Shown here one piece after another: positions 1 to 8,205 of a DNA stretch of 38,050 bases; the first letter of the stretch is position 1, and every line of letters starts with the position of its first letter. This DNA is from Gammaproteobacteria bacterium (lineage in GTDB: Bacteria > Pseudomonadota > Gammaproteobacteria > GCA-001735895): assembly GCA_024638385.1 (NCBI GenBank), contig JAHEKJ010000022.1, positions 1-38,050 on the forward strand, written 5' to 3'. Under the pieces are notes generated by a model. That model ran no database searches. It was given only the letters and a program-made list of their open reading frames with translations, and was not told the DNA's origin. A program made the position numbers and the translations under genes.

Positions 1-22
1 CCTCCCCGCCGCCGCGTCGAAT

Positions 23-49
23 TAAAAAACCCGGCGCAAGGCCGGGTTT
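23..49 (-). terminator. Rho-independent terminator of the mer operon
   Basis: A perfect 9-bp stem (AAACCCGGC / GCCGGGTTT) with a 5-nt loop is followed on the minus strand by six or more T residues. It lies about 20 bp past the stop codon of the last leftward reading frame, so it should end the merR-merC transcript. The plus strand has only a short T-run, so it works mainly leftward. Confidence 0.85.
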
Positions 50-66
50 GGTTGTGAAAGTAACAG

Positions 67-306
67 TTACTCGAGACCGAAACAGTTCGCGTAATACGTG
101 GTCGTTGCCGGCCAATCGCTAAAAATCCCGAGAATGCCGACCCGCCTTGCAAGCACGTCCAGCGCCTCGTACAGGTCGCTGTCCTTTTCCACCGCCGGGC
201 CGATCGTCGCGTAGTAGAACGTCGCGTTGCCGGCCGCGTTGACCGCGCCGTTGCGCAGGTCCGAGCGCTCCAGCGTCCAGGTGATTATGTAGCGCCACGG
301 TATCCG
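67..306 (-). pseudogene. Orphan C-terminal fragment of a glycerophosphodiester phosphodiesterase
   Basis: About 79 codons with no start codon of their own encode the end of a GDPD (GlpQ-like) TIM-barrel enzyme. A strand reading IPWRYIITWTLERS is followed by the terminal motif VGILGIFSDWPATTTYYANC, typical of the last barrel strand of secreted GDPDs. The catalytic N-terminal two thirds (the HRG region and metal ligands) are absent. Upstream the same frame runs into the GDCCVxC gene and encodes unrelated shadow sequence, so the 5' part has been lost. No matching 5' part is seen elsewhere in the window. I infer that a rearrangement joined the mer genes to the tail of a GDPD gene whose terminator is now used by the operon. 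The family call rests on motif recall. Confidence 0.65.
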
Positions 307-326
307 GCCGACGCTTCGCCGCGCCG

Positions 327-554
327 CTAGCGTCGCCGCTTCGCGGCTGCCGCGATCGCGGCGGCTTGCAGCGGCGGACAGGGCAGGCTGCCGAACGAGC
401 AGAAGACGCAACAATCTCCCGGCTCGGGGCGCAGCAGGCTGCCGCAAGCCACGCATTCGTAGAAAAACAGGCACGCGTCGGTCGGCATGGTTTCGGTTTC
501 GCGATGACCGCAGTGCGGGCAGGTGAGCGTCGACTCGAGAATCACGTCGCTCAC
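327..554 (-). CDS. GDCCVxC-type small zinc-ribbon protein
   Basis: This 75-residue cytoplasmic protein is cysteine-rich. It has an N-terminal CPHCGH pair, a central CVAC pair, then the diagnostic GDCCVFCSFGSLPCPP block and a basic tail. Proteins with the GDCCVxC block are usually found beside merC-like genes and are predicted metal-binding zinc ribbons; their biochemical role is not established. The GTG start is chosen because it overlaps the merC stop in a GTGA arrangement and directly precedes SDVILESTLTCPHC, which implies translational coupling with merC. It probably binds or passes on mercury or another thiophilic metal after MerC import, but that is inference from context. Confidence 0.85.
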   Translation of the reverse strand: MSDVILESTLTCPHCGHRETETMPTDACLFFYECVACGSLLRPEPGDCCVFCSFGSLPCPPLQAAAIAAAAKRRR

Positions 555-1012
555 CGCGTCGACGCTCCCGGCCCGTCCGCTGTATCGGCCGTGACGGTCG
601 GCGACGTTCCGGGCTCGCAACGGCGCCGGGCGGGCCGCCACAGGTCCCAGGCCGAGACGATCACCATCAGAGCGAGCGCGGCGTAGATCGCGTCGGCGCG
701 CCACGGCGTCGCGAAGTAGAATTCGAGAATCAACAGGATCGCGGCCGGCCCGGCCATGCCGGCCAGAGCGCGATACCAATGGCGATGTTGCAGGTAACCC
801 ACTGCGTGGACGACGAGCGTCAGCCAGGCGGCCGCGGGCAATACCCGCGTCAGCAGGAATCCTTCCCACTGCGCCAGGAATCCGAGCCCGAGCGCGGCGC
901 CGAGGCTCGCGATCGCCGGGAAGCAAACCGCGCAGCCCATCGCCGCGACGATCGCGCCGAGCGAGCCCGACTTGTCGCCGATCCGGGTCAGGAGTTCGAG
1001 GTGTCGGGTCAT
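551..1012 (-). CDS. merC: MerC-family mercury transport protein
   Basis: This 153-residue inner-membrane protein is predicted to carry Hg(II) inward. The N-terminus (LLTRIGDKSGSLGAIVAAMG) followed by CAVCFPAIASLGAALGLGFL is the MerC signature. Cys27 and Cys30 sit in the first membrane segment as the metal-binding pair, and four hydrophobic segments follow. The ATG is placed where the conserved MerC N-terminus begins; a longer frame would run through the promoter. It is transcribed from a MerR-type promoter just upstream and is coupled by GTGA to the GDCCVxC gene. No merT, merP or merA is present, so this is either a minimal Hg-uptake unit feeding a reductase encoded elsewhere or a general thiophilic-metal importer. 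Family call is firm; substrate is inferred. Confidence 0.9.
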   Translation of the reverse strand: MTRHLELLTRIGDKSGSLGAIVAAMGCAVCFPAIASLGAALGLGFLAQWEGFLLTRVLPAAAWLTLVVHAVGYLQHRHWYRALAGMAGPAAILLILEFYFATPWRADAIYAALALMVIVSAWDLWRPARRRCEPGTSPTVTADTADGPGASTR

Positions 1013-1043
1013 CGTCGTATCTCGGGTCCACGCATTGCGGCCG

Positions 1044-1075
1044 AGTCTAGACTCCGGACCCCGGTACGGAGTCAA
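1044..1075 (-). promoter_or_regulatory. MerR-type promoter/operator for merC
   Basis: Read leftward, a -35 box TTGACT and a -10 box TAGACT are 20 bp apart, the overlong spacer typical of MerR-family promoters. Inside it lies the dyad CTCCGTACC-GG-GGTCCGGAG with one mismatch (1052-1071). The TTGACTCCGTAC stretch is identical to the left half of the classical mer operator. It begins 12 bp past the merR stop and ends 31 bp before the merC start. Confidence 0.85.
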
Positions 1076-1087
1076 GCGATTTTCGAG

Positions 1088-1480
1088 TCAGTTTTCGCGG
1101 ACGAGCGCTTCGATGAGCGGGCAGTCGTGCATCCCGGAATTGCTGCGACATTGCCGGAGCAGCGTCGCGACGGCGCCCTCGAGCCGGCGCAGGTCGGCCA
1201 GCTGCGCGCGGATTCGCTCCAGTTTCCGATTGGCGACATCGGCGACGACGTCGCACTGCGCGCGCGACAGTTGCAGCAACTGGTCGATTTCGACAAGGCT
1301 GAAGCCGAGGCCCTTGGCGCGACCGATGAAGCGCAACCGCTCGAGTGCAACCTGATCGTAGCGACGATAACCGTGCGCCGGTCTGGGCGGCCGCCGCAGC
1401 AGCCCGCGGCGCTCGTAGTAGCGAATCGTTTCGACGCTGACCCCGGCTTCCCTGGCGAGCTGTCCGATTGTGTAAGGCAT
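1088..1480 (-). CDS. merR: MerR-family Hg(II)-responsive regulator
   Basis: This 130-residue dimeric DNA-distorting activator has a winged-helix N-terminus (YTIGQLAREAGVSVETIRYY, then GYRRYD), a long dimerisation helix and a C-terminal metal site. Cys76, Cys111 and Cys120 are spaced 35 and 9 residues apart, exactly as Cys82/117/126 of Tn-type MerR, and the last two lie in CRSNSGMHDCPLIEAL. That supports mercury specificity rather than Cu, Zn or Cd. It is codirectional with merC rather than divergent as in most Gram-negative mer operons, and the operator lies downstream of its own stop. MerR therefore needs a separate promoter right of 1480 and may not repress itself through this operator. Confidence 0.9.
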   Translation of the reverse strand: MPYTIGQLAREAGVSVETIRYYERRGLLRRPPRPAHGYRRYDQVALERLRFIGRAKGLGFSLVEIDQLLQLSRAQCDVVADVANRKLERIRAQLADLRRLEGAVATLLRQCRSNSGMHDCPLIEALVREN

Positions 1481-1545
1481 GCTTCCCCGACTCGACGCGT
1501 TATCCGGTAGACGAGCTTAGCACGGCGGGGTTCCCGTCCCGGCGC

Positions 1546-1579
1546 AAAAAACCCGCCTACTTCGTCGGTCCGGCAGGCG
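1546..1579 (-). terminator. Terminator overlapping the end of the XRE regulator gene
   Basis: On the minus strand CGCCTGC and GTAGGCG form a 7-bp stem (one G-U pair) followed by GG and six T. The stop codon of the XRE gene lies in the 3' arm. It should separate the regulator from merR. Confidence 0.6.
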
Positions 1580-2411
1580 CGAGCGCGCGCAAGTAGTCGA
1601 CCACCGCGTGCGCCTGCACGTCGGCGTAACGCACCAGATCGTCGAAGTGGCGCACGAGAATGCGCACGTACTCGGTGGTCGTGAAGGCGAAATACATCTG
1701 CCCGACGTACATGGCGGCGCGGCGCGCGCCGAAGATCGTATACGGCACCGAGTAGCGCCGCCGCGCGTCGAACAGGTACAGGCGGACGCTCGGGTAGAGC
1801 TCTTCGAGCGTGGAGATCATAACGTCGACCTGCTCGTCGCGCGCCTCGGCGTCGAACTCTCGCCACAGCCCCTCGCCGCGCGAGAAGCTCTCGAGCGCCT
1901 GGCGCGGCATGCAGATTTCGAGGTCGTTGTCCGGCCCGCGAATGAAGTCGCGGTGGAACTGCGCCTGCTCCTTGGCGCGACTTACCGGACGCTCGGCCAC
2001 TTCGCCGTACTCGTACTCGAGCACCCGGTCGGTCTTGACGATGTCGGGCAGCAGCGCCGGCACGTAGCGGATCTTGAGGCCGGCGGCCTCCTCGTACCAG
2101 CGCTTCAGGTTGCTGTCGGCCGGGCTCGGCTCGTGCGGCGCGACCTCGAACGACTGGCGCAGGATCTCGGCGCCGTGGCGACTGTCCTGGCTCAGACCCA
2201 GCAGCCAGTCGGTGCTGACCTGCAGCACGCCGGCGAGCGCGGCGATCGTGTCGGCGCGCGGAACGCGCAGGTTATCCTGGGCGAGCAATTGCGACAGCGT
2301 CGAGCGATCGACGCCGGTCGCGCGCGACAATTCGGACTGATTGAGGCCGCGATCCTGCATCGCCTCGAACAGGCGCACGCGGAAAATCCCGACGAATTCG
2401 CGTTTATTCAT
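1557..2411 (-). CDS. XRE-family helix-turn-helix regulator with a C-terminal effector-like domain
   Basis: This 284-residue protein carries a Cro/CI-type HTH in residues 1-75 (LNQSELSRATGVDRSTLSQLL as the core). It is followed by about 200 residues rich in aromatic residues that I do not recognise as a named domain. The C-terminal part has no catalytic motif or membrane segment and probably senses a ligand or mediates dimerisation. The gene is divergent from a fatty-acid desaturase across an unusually AT-rich 150 bp, so the simplest reading is that it controls its own gene and the desaturase. The ATG at 2411 opens the conserved HTH N-terminus. DNA-binding role is firm; target and ligand are inferred. 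Confidence 0.85.
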   Translation of the reverse strand: MNKREFVGIFRVRLFEAMQDRGLNQSELSRATGVDRSTLSQLLAQDNLRVPRADTIAALAGVLQVSTDWLLGLSQDSRHGAEILRQSFEVAPHEPSPADSNLKRWYEEAAGLKIRYVPALLPDIVKTDRVLEYEYGEVAERPVSRAKEQAQFHRDFIRGPDNDLEICMPRQALESFSRGEGLWREFDAEARDEQVDVMISTLEELYPSVRLYLFDARRRYSVPYTIFGARRAAMYVGQMYFAFTTTEYVRILVRHFDDLVRYADVQAHAVVDYLRALAPAGPTK

Positions 2412-2561
2412 AACCGTTCTGTCAAATTTGGTGACTAAATACTACATAAATTTTATTTAAATAGCATTTTTGCTTTCATGCTTCTTATAAAAACGTCGAC
2501 AAAACAACGTGCGCTCCCTAAATTCTGGAAAAACCGCGTAAAAAAAGGTGATTTAACGTCG
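2412..2561. promoter_or_regulatory. AT-rich divergent promoter region, XRE regulator / desaturase
   Basis: About 70 bp (2412-2480) are far more AT-rich than anything else nearby, including ATAAATTTTATTTAAATA around 2446-2463. No single pair of -35/-10 boxes is decisive. On the plus strand AAGGTGAT (2545-2552) is a ribosome-binding site 9 nt before the desaturase ATG and decides that start over an upstream ATG at 2478. Confidence 0.5.
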
Positions 2562-3473
2562 ATGCAACCCGCCCCCGCTCGCGCAGCGCAGTTCGTCTCC
2601 GCGAACGTCGAATGGCCGACCTGGCTCGTGCTGGTCGCCGTCTATGCCGGCTGGATGCTGCTGACGTTTAACTGGACATCGATTCCCGGCTGGCTGCTAT
2701 GGCTCCCCGGGGGTTATCTCGTCACGCTGCACGGCTCGCTTCAGCACGAGGCGATTCACGGCCATCCGACGCGCAACCGCCGAATCAATCTCGCCCTGGT
2801 CTGGCCGCAGCTGATGCTGTGGTACCCGCTCGAGTTTTACGCCGAACAACATACCCGCCACCACGACAGCGACTTGACCGATCCGGAACTCGACCCCGAG
2901 TCGTTTTACGTCGCACCCGCGCGCTGGCGGCGCCTCGGCGACGTCCATCGGCGCGTATTGCTGTTCAATCAAACCTTTACCGGGCGCATGCTGATCGGCC
3001 CCTGGCTCGGCAGCTACCGGCTGTGGCGCGCCGTGGCGGAGCGGCTGCTGCGCGGCGATTTCAGCCATGCCGGAATCATCGCGCGTCACGCGACCAGCTG
3101 CGCGCTGGTGCTCTACTGGGTGCTGGTAATTTGCGACATGCCTTTTTATTTCTACCTGCTTGCCTTCGTCTGGCCCGGCAGCAGCCTGATGATGATGCGT
3201 TCGTTTCTCGAGCACCGCTATCGTCCCGAGCGCGATGAGCGCACCGTCGTGGTCGAAGGCTGTTTGCTGACGCAATTGCTGTTCCTGAACAACAATTTTC
3301 ACGCGGTGCATCACGATCACCCCGGCCTCGCGTGGTACCGGATTCCGGCGACCTGGCGGCGCGAACGCTCGGCGACGCTCGCGCGCAACGGCAATTATTT
3401 TTACCCGGGATACTGGTCGATCGTGCGTCACTACCTGTTCAAACCCTGGGATCACCCGGCCTACCCGGCATAA
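2562..3473 (+). CDS. Membrane fatty-acid desaturase family protein
   Basis: This 303-residue integral membrane di-iron enzyme should introduce a double bond, or hydroxylate, in an acyl chain or similar lipid at the inner membrane. Three histidine boxes are visible: HEAIHGH (62-68), HTRHH (97-101), and near the C-terminus HAVHHDHP after an NNNF run. Hydrophobic segments at about 20-60, 75-95 and 185-215 (VLYWVLVICDMPFYFYLLAF) fit the usual four-helix fold. The protein is about as short as compact members of the family. The ATG at 2562 is preferred for its ribosome-binding site. The divergent XRE regulator may tune it to membrane state. Substrate and double-bond position cannot be read from the sequence. 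Confidence 0.88.
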   Translation: MQPAPARAAQFVSANVEWPTWLVLVAVYAGWMLLTFNWTSIPGWLLWLPGGYLVTLHGSLQHEAIHGHPTRNRRINLALVWPQLMLWYPLEFYAEQHTRHHDSDLTDPELDPESFYVAPARWRRLGDVHRRVLLFNQTFTGRMLIGPWLGSYRLWRAVAERLLRGDFSHAGIIARHATSCALVLYWVLVICDMPFYFYLLAFVWPGSSLMMMRSFLEHRYRPERDERTVVVEGCLLTQLLFLNNNFHAVHHDHPGLAWYRIPATWRRERSATLARNGNYFYPGYWSIVRHYLFKPWDHPAYPA

Positions 3474-3518
3474 ACCTCGCGACCCGGCATCCGCCACGGC
3501 CGCGCTATCCGCGAGGTT
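3473..3518. repeat. Inverted repeat between convergent gene ends
   Basis: AACCTCGCG (3473-3481) and CGCGAGGTT (3510-3518) are perfect 9-bp arms 28 bp apart. They span the gap between the desaturase stop and the ychJ stop. They could form a long-loop bidirectional terminator, but there is no T-run. Confidence 0.35.
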
Positions 3519-3975
3519 CGCAGCAGCGCTTGAACTTGCGCCCGCTGCCGCACGGGCAGGCTTCGTTGCGGCCGGGTTTCCACGGCGTGAAGGTCGGCGG
3601 CAGGATATCGCCCCGGGTGTAGTACCAGCGCCCGTCCTCGCGCACGAACTCGCTGCGCTCGTGCAGCGCGTCGACGCGGCCATCGCTCAGCCAGCGCGCC
3701 TCGAACTCCACGCTCGCGCGCGCCTGCCGCTCGTCGGCGGCGATGACATCGAGACCGAGCCAGCGCAGCGCCGGGTCCGGCGTGAGCTCGGCCGGCCGGT
3801 AATCGGGGTGCCAGCTCGCGGCGAGATAAGCGGTTTCGCCCAGGACGTAAGCGCTATAGCGCGAACGCATCAACTGCGGCGCATTCTCGGCCACCGCGGT
3901 CTGTGATATAAAGGGCCCGCAACAACGGCCGTAAGTTCGGCCCGAGCCACAAGGACAGTTCGACTCGATATCCAT
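3505..3975 (-). CDS. ychJ: YchJ-family protein with two SEC-C zinc motifs
   Basis: This 156-residue soluble protein has a SEC-C metal-binding motif at each end: CPCGSGRTYGRCC near residue 8 and CPCGSGRKFKRCC near the C-terminus. Between them lies the NTF2-like UPF0225 core (MRSRYSAYVLGETAYLAASW and similar). Cellular function of the family is not established; SEC-C motifs bind zinc and often mediate protein contacts. The ATG at 3975 is chosen because the conserved N-terminus MDIESNCPCGSG starts there. Its start codon is only 17 bp from that of the divergent recQ, so its promoter must lie inside recQ coding sequence. Confidence 0.9.
   Translation of the reverse strand: MDIESNCPCGSGRTYGRCCGPFISQTAVAENAPQLMRSRYSAYVLGETAYLAASWHPDYRPAELTPDPALRWLGLDVIAADERQARASVEFEARWLSDGRVDALHERSEFVREDGRWYYTRGDILPPTFTPWKPGRNEACPCGSGRKFKRCCEPRG
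3884..3912 (+). promoter_or_regulatory. Possible recQ promoter inside ychJ
   Basis: A TATAAA box (3907-3912) lies 17 bp after TTCTCG (3884-3889), within the 5' coding part of ychJ and about 80 bp before the recQ start. The -35 match is poor. It is offered because no room for a promoter exists between the two start codons. Confidence 0.4.
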
Positions 3976-3992
3976 CAGGAAGACTTTACACC

Positions 3993-5822
<1,830 letters not shown>

Positions 5823-5878
5823 TTCGCCGCAATTGTCCCCGGCCCCCTGGGTACCGCCCACAAACTAGGATACATACC

Positions 5879-5998
5879 GTCATTGCGAGCCCCGGCTTTC
5901 GCCGGGGCAGGCTCCGCGAAGCAATCTCGCGGGATCGGGCAAGAACCAGGAGGTTGCTTCGTCGCGCGTGGCCGGGGCCACGCACTCCTCGCAATGAC
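5879..5998. repeat. Palindromic intergenic repeat with GTCATTGCGAG ends
   Basis: The 120-bp element starts with GTCATTGCGAG and ends with its perfect complement CTCGCAATGAC. A second inner pair (GAAGCAATCTC against AGGTTGCTTC) is also inverted, and each arm carries its own GC hairpin (CCCCGGC-TTTC-GCCGGGG on the left, CGTGGCC-GG-GGCCACG on the right). This matches the widespread CATTGCGAG...CTCGCAATG class of small non-coding repeats. It lies between the convergent ends of recQ and the Ldh_2 gene and could also act as a transcription barrier. Confidence 0.8.
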
Positions 5999-6013
5999 CT
6001 GCAGATTACGACG

Positions 6014-7078
6014 TCATTGCCGGCGCGGATCCGCCAGTCTTTCGGATAAACGTTTGATCTGTTCCCAGGTTTTCCGCGGCAGCGCGATGCCGTCGTCACG
6101 GGTGCGTTGGCGGTGTTCGCGTTCGCGCTCGCCCGGGATTTCGACGCGCTCGAAGCCGGGCGCCGGCGGGCAGTCGCGCAACTCGGCGAGGATCTCCTCG
6201 GCGACGCGCGCGAGCGCCGTCGGTTCGCGGTAGCGCGTCGTGTCGAGCGTCAGCAGCAGCCAACCGCCCTCGGTCGTCGTCGGGCCGAGCATCGCCTCAG
6301 CGACGATCTCGGCGGCGAGCGCGAGCGCGTACCCCTTGTGCTCGCCGGCCGGAAGGATCGCGCCGCCGCGGAAGTAGTCCTCGGGGTCGCGCGTGATGTT
6401 GCCGTCCGGATCCATCAGCACGCCATCGGGCAGGCGCGCGCCGGCGCTGCGGGCGGCGTAGATCCAGCCGCCGGCGATCTTCGACGTCGCGAAGTCGAGC
6501 ATGACCGGCCCGCGCTCGCCGCCCGGCACCGCGATGCTGTACGGGTTGGTCGGCAGCAGCGCGCGGCGCCCGCCGTGCGGCGCGACCTGACGCCATTTTT
6601 CGCGCCCGCCGCCGCCGAAGCAGATCGACAGGAATCCCCGCCAGGCCGCCCACTCGGTAAACGCGCCGAGCCGTCCGGTATGGCCGACGTCGACGATCGC
6701 GACCGCCGACACCCCCTGCTCGCCGGCGAGCCGGCAGCCCTCCTCGACCGCCAGCCGCATCGCCGGGATGCCGATGCCGCCGTGGCCGTCGACGAGGGTC
6801 GCGCCGGCGTCGTTGACGCGGATTTCCGGCTCGGCGTCGGCGCGCAGGTAGCCCGACTCGAACTGTTCGGCGTATTGCAGCGTGCGCATCAGGCCGTGCG
6901 ACTCCATGCCGCAGAGATTCGAATCGGCGAGGTGCTCGGCGACCTCGCGCGCGATCGCCGGCGCGCAACCGAGATTCTCGAAGACAGCCGCGACCAGACG
7001 CGTGACCTCGTCGACCGCGAGCGTGACGCGCGCGTCGTCGAGCTCGAGCTTGCTCCTGAACTGGCCCGAATCGCCCAT
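6014..7078 (-). CDS. Ldh_2-family NAD(P)-dependent malate/L-lactate/ureidoglycolate-type dehydrogenase
   Basis: This 354-residue cytoplasmic oxidoreductase has the fold unique to the malate/L-sulfolactate/ureidoglycolate dehydrogenase family, not the Rossmann-fold lactate dehydrogenases. Visible marks are the N-terminal helical region ending in ADSNLCGMESHGLMR (with the family catalytic His in SHG), DGHGGIGIPAMRLAVE, and the nucleotide-binding stretch TNPYSIAVPGG...VMLDFATSKIAGG. The ATG at 7078 is supported by GGAG six nt upstream. It is divergent from the methyltransferase. The exact 2-hydroxyacid or ureidoglycolate substrate cannot be read; no ureide or sulfolactate pathway genes are adjacent. 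Confidence 0.85.
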   Translation of the reverse strand: MGDSGQFRSKLELDDARVTLAVDEVTRLVAAVFENLGCAPAIAREVAEHLADSNLCGMESHGLMRTLQYAEQFESGYLRADAEPEIRVNDAGATLVDGHGGIGIPAMRLAVEEGCRLAGEQGVSAVAIVDVGHTGRLGAFTEWAAWRGFLSICFGGGGREKWRQVAPHGGRRALLPTNPYSIAVPGGERGPVMLDFATSKIAGGWIYAARSAGARLPDGVLMDPDGNITRDPEDYFRGGAILPAGEHKGYALALAAEIVAEAMLGPTTTEGGWLLLTLDTTRYREPTALARVAEEILAELRDCPPAPGFERVEIPGEREREHRQRTRDDGIALPRKTWEQIKRLSERLADPRRQ

Positions 7079-7165
7079 CGGCTTCTCCGGTAGTAAGGTG
7101 CCGCCAGTATATTGAATGTACGTGATCGGCCCAGTTTTTTCGGTCGCAGGCGCGAGGATTGACCG

Positions 7166-7171
7166 TATAAT
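7166..7171 (+). promoter_or_regulatory. -10 box of the methyltransferase gene
   Basis: A perfect TATAAT lies 31 bp before the chosen ATG. No good -35 is present at 16-18 bp. Because it contains the ATG at 7170, that codon is unlikely to be the start, which favours the ATG at 7203. Confidence 0.55.
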
Positions 7172-7202
7172 GCCGGCAAATCCAGTACCCGCCGGCAACC
7201 CG

Positions 7203-7991
7203 ATGACCGAAACCGAAATGACCCAGGAGTACGACGCGCAACTGATGGCGCTGCTCGAAGCCGTCTGGGGCGAGGGCTTCATGTCGCCCGGCGGTACCGC
7301 CGAGGTCGACCGTTACCTCGACGGGATCGATCTGACCGGCAAACAGGTGCTCGATATCGGTTGCGGCCTCGGCGGCGTCGACCTGCACCTGGTGCGCGCG
7401 CACGGCGCCGCCCGGGTCACCGGCATCGACGTCGACGCGGCGCTGATCGAGCGCGCGCGGGCACTCGCACAAAAACACGATCTCGGCAAAGCGATCGATT
7501 TTCGCGGCGTCGAGCCCGGTCCGTTGCCGTTCGACGACGCCAGCTTCGACGTCGTCACGAGCAAGGATTCGATCATCCATATCGCCGACAAGCACGCGCT
7601 CGCGGCCGACATCTTCCGCGTGCTCAGGCCCGGCGGCTGGTTCGTCGCGAGCGACTGGCTCGCCGGCTACGAGGGCGAACCGTCGGCCGAGATGCGCGCC
7701 TACCTCGTCGCCGAGGGCCTCGACTTCGGCCTCGCGTCGGCGGCGCGCTACCGCGAGGCGCTGCTCGCGGCCGGATTTCACGAAATCCGCATCTTCGACC
7801 GCAACGAATGGTATCGCGAACAGGCGCGGCTGGAGCGCGAGCGCCTCGCGGTCGAGCTCTACGACCGCCTCGCCGACGAGGTCGGCAAGGACTTCCTCGA
7901 GCACGAGATCGAGGTCTGGGACAAGATGATCGTCGCCGTCGACCAGGCCCAGCTGTGCCCCTCCCACCTGCGCGCGCACAAGCCCAACTGA
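7203..7991 (+). CDS. SAM-dependent methyltransferase, phosphoethanolamine N-methyltransferase-like
   Basis: This 262-residue class I methyltransferase has motif I VLDIGCGLGG near residue 49, an acidic residue ending strand 2 (GIDVD), and the downstream block FDVVTSKDSIIHIADKHAL. The stretch WGEGFMSPGGTAEVDRYLDGIDLTGK upstream of motif I, together with the SKDSIIHI block, resembles plant-type phosphoethanolamine N-methyltransferases. These make phosphocholine and so feed phosphatidylcholine or betaine synthesis. No other choline or betaine gene is adjacent, so the substrate is inference. The ATG at 7203 is used because the upstream ATG lies in the -10 box; no clear ribosome-binding site is visible. 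Confidence 0.75.
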   Translation: MTETEMTQEYDAQLMALLEAVWGEGFMSPGGTAEVDRYLDGIDLTGKQVLDIGCGLGGVDLHLVRAHGAARVTGIDVDAALIERARALAQKHDLGKAIDFRGVEPGPLPFDDASFDVVTSKDSIIHIADKHALAADIFRVLRPGGWFVASDWLAGYEGEPSAEMRAYLVAEGLDFGLASAARYREALLAAGFHEIRIFDRNEWYREQARLERERLAVELYDRLADEVGKDFLEHEIEVWDKMIVAVDQAQLCPSHLRAHKPN

Positions 7992-8041
7992 CCGCTTGCC
8001 GACCCGGCGCCGTGCCGACCGGCCCGGCCGCGCGCGCCGCC

Positions 8042-8070
8042 TGTCGATCGCACAACGATTGAGCTATACT
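8042..8070 (+). promoter_or_regulatory. Probable promoter of the sucrose cluster
   Basis: TGTCGA (8042-8047), a 17-bp spacer and TATACT (8065-8070) make a plausible sigma-70 promoter in the 213-bp gap before sucrose-phosphate synthase. The leader after it is about 130 nt. Confidence 0.5.
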
Positions 8071-8163
8071 CGGCGCCAGTCGCGCGTCCGCGATGCCGCC
8101 GTCGGCGGGTCGGACGTCAATCCGGCTCACCGCGCTGCGCTCTCCCGCGCTCCGAGCCGACCC

Positions 8164-8205
8164 ATGAAAAGTCGCGAGCCGCCCGCAACGCAGTCGAACC
8201 TCTAA
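8164..8205 (+). CDS. Possible 13-codon leader peptide coupled to sucrose-phosphate synthase
   Basis: A short reading frame (MKSREPPATQSNL) starts with ATG and ends in TAATG, its stop overlapping the start of the synthase gene by one base. The synthase has no visible Shine-Dalgarno sequence of its own in the preceding 15 nt, so ribosomes finishing this frame could re-initiate. The leader's own ribosome-binding site is weak (GAG about 8 nt upstream). Chance occurrence is quite possible. Confidence 0.35.
   Translation: MKSREPPATQSNL

Noticed and set aside
1072..1866. Long arginine-rich frame antisense or offset to merR and the XRE gene
   Set aside because: Arginine/alanine-rich shadow of real genes in high-GC DNA; both real frames here have clear family motifs.
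2478..2561. Longer N-terminus for the desaturase from the ATG at 2478
   Set aside because: The extra 28 residues are lysine-rich and unlike the family, and AAGGTGAT clearly serves the ATG at 2562.
5879..5998. CRISPR-like or attachment-site interpretation of the palindromic repeat
   Set aside because: There are no regularly spaced direct repeats, spacers or integrase; the nested inverted structure fits a REP-type element.
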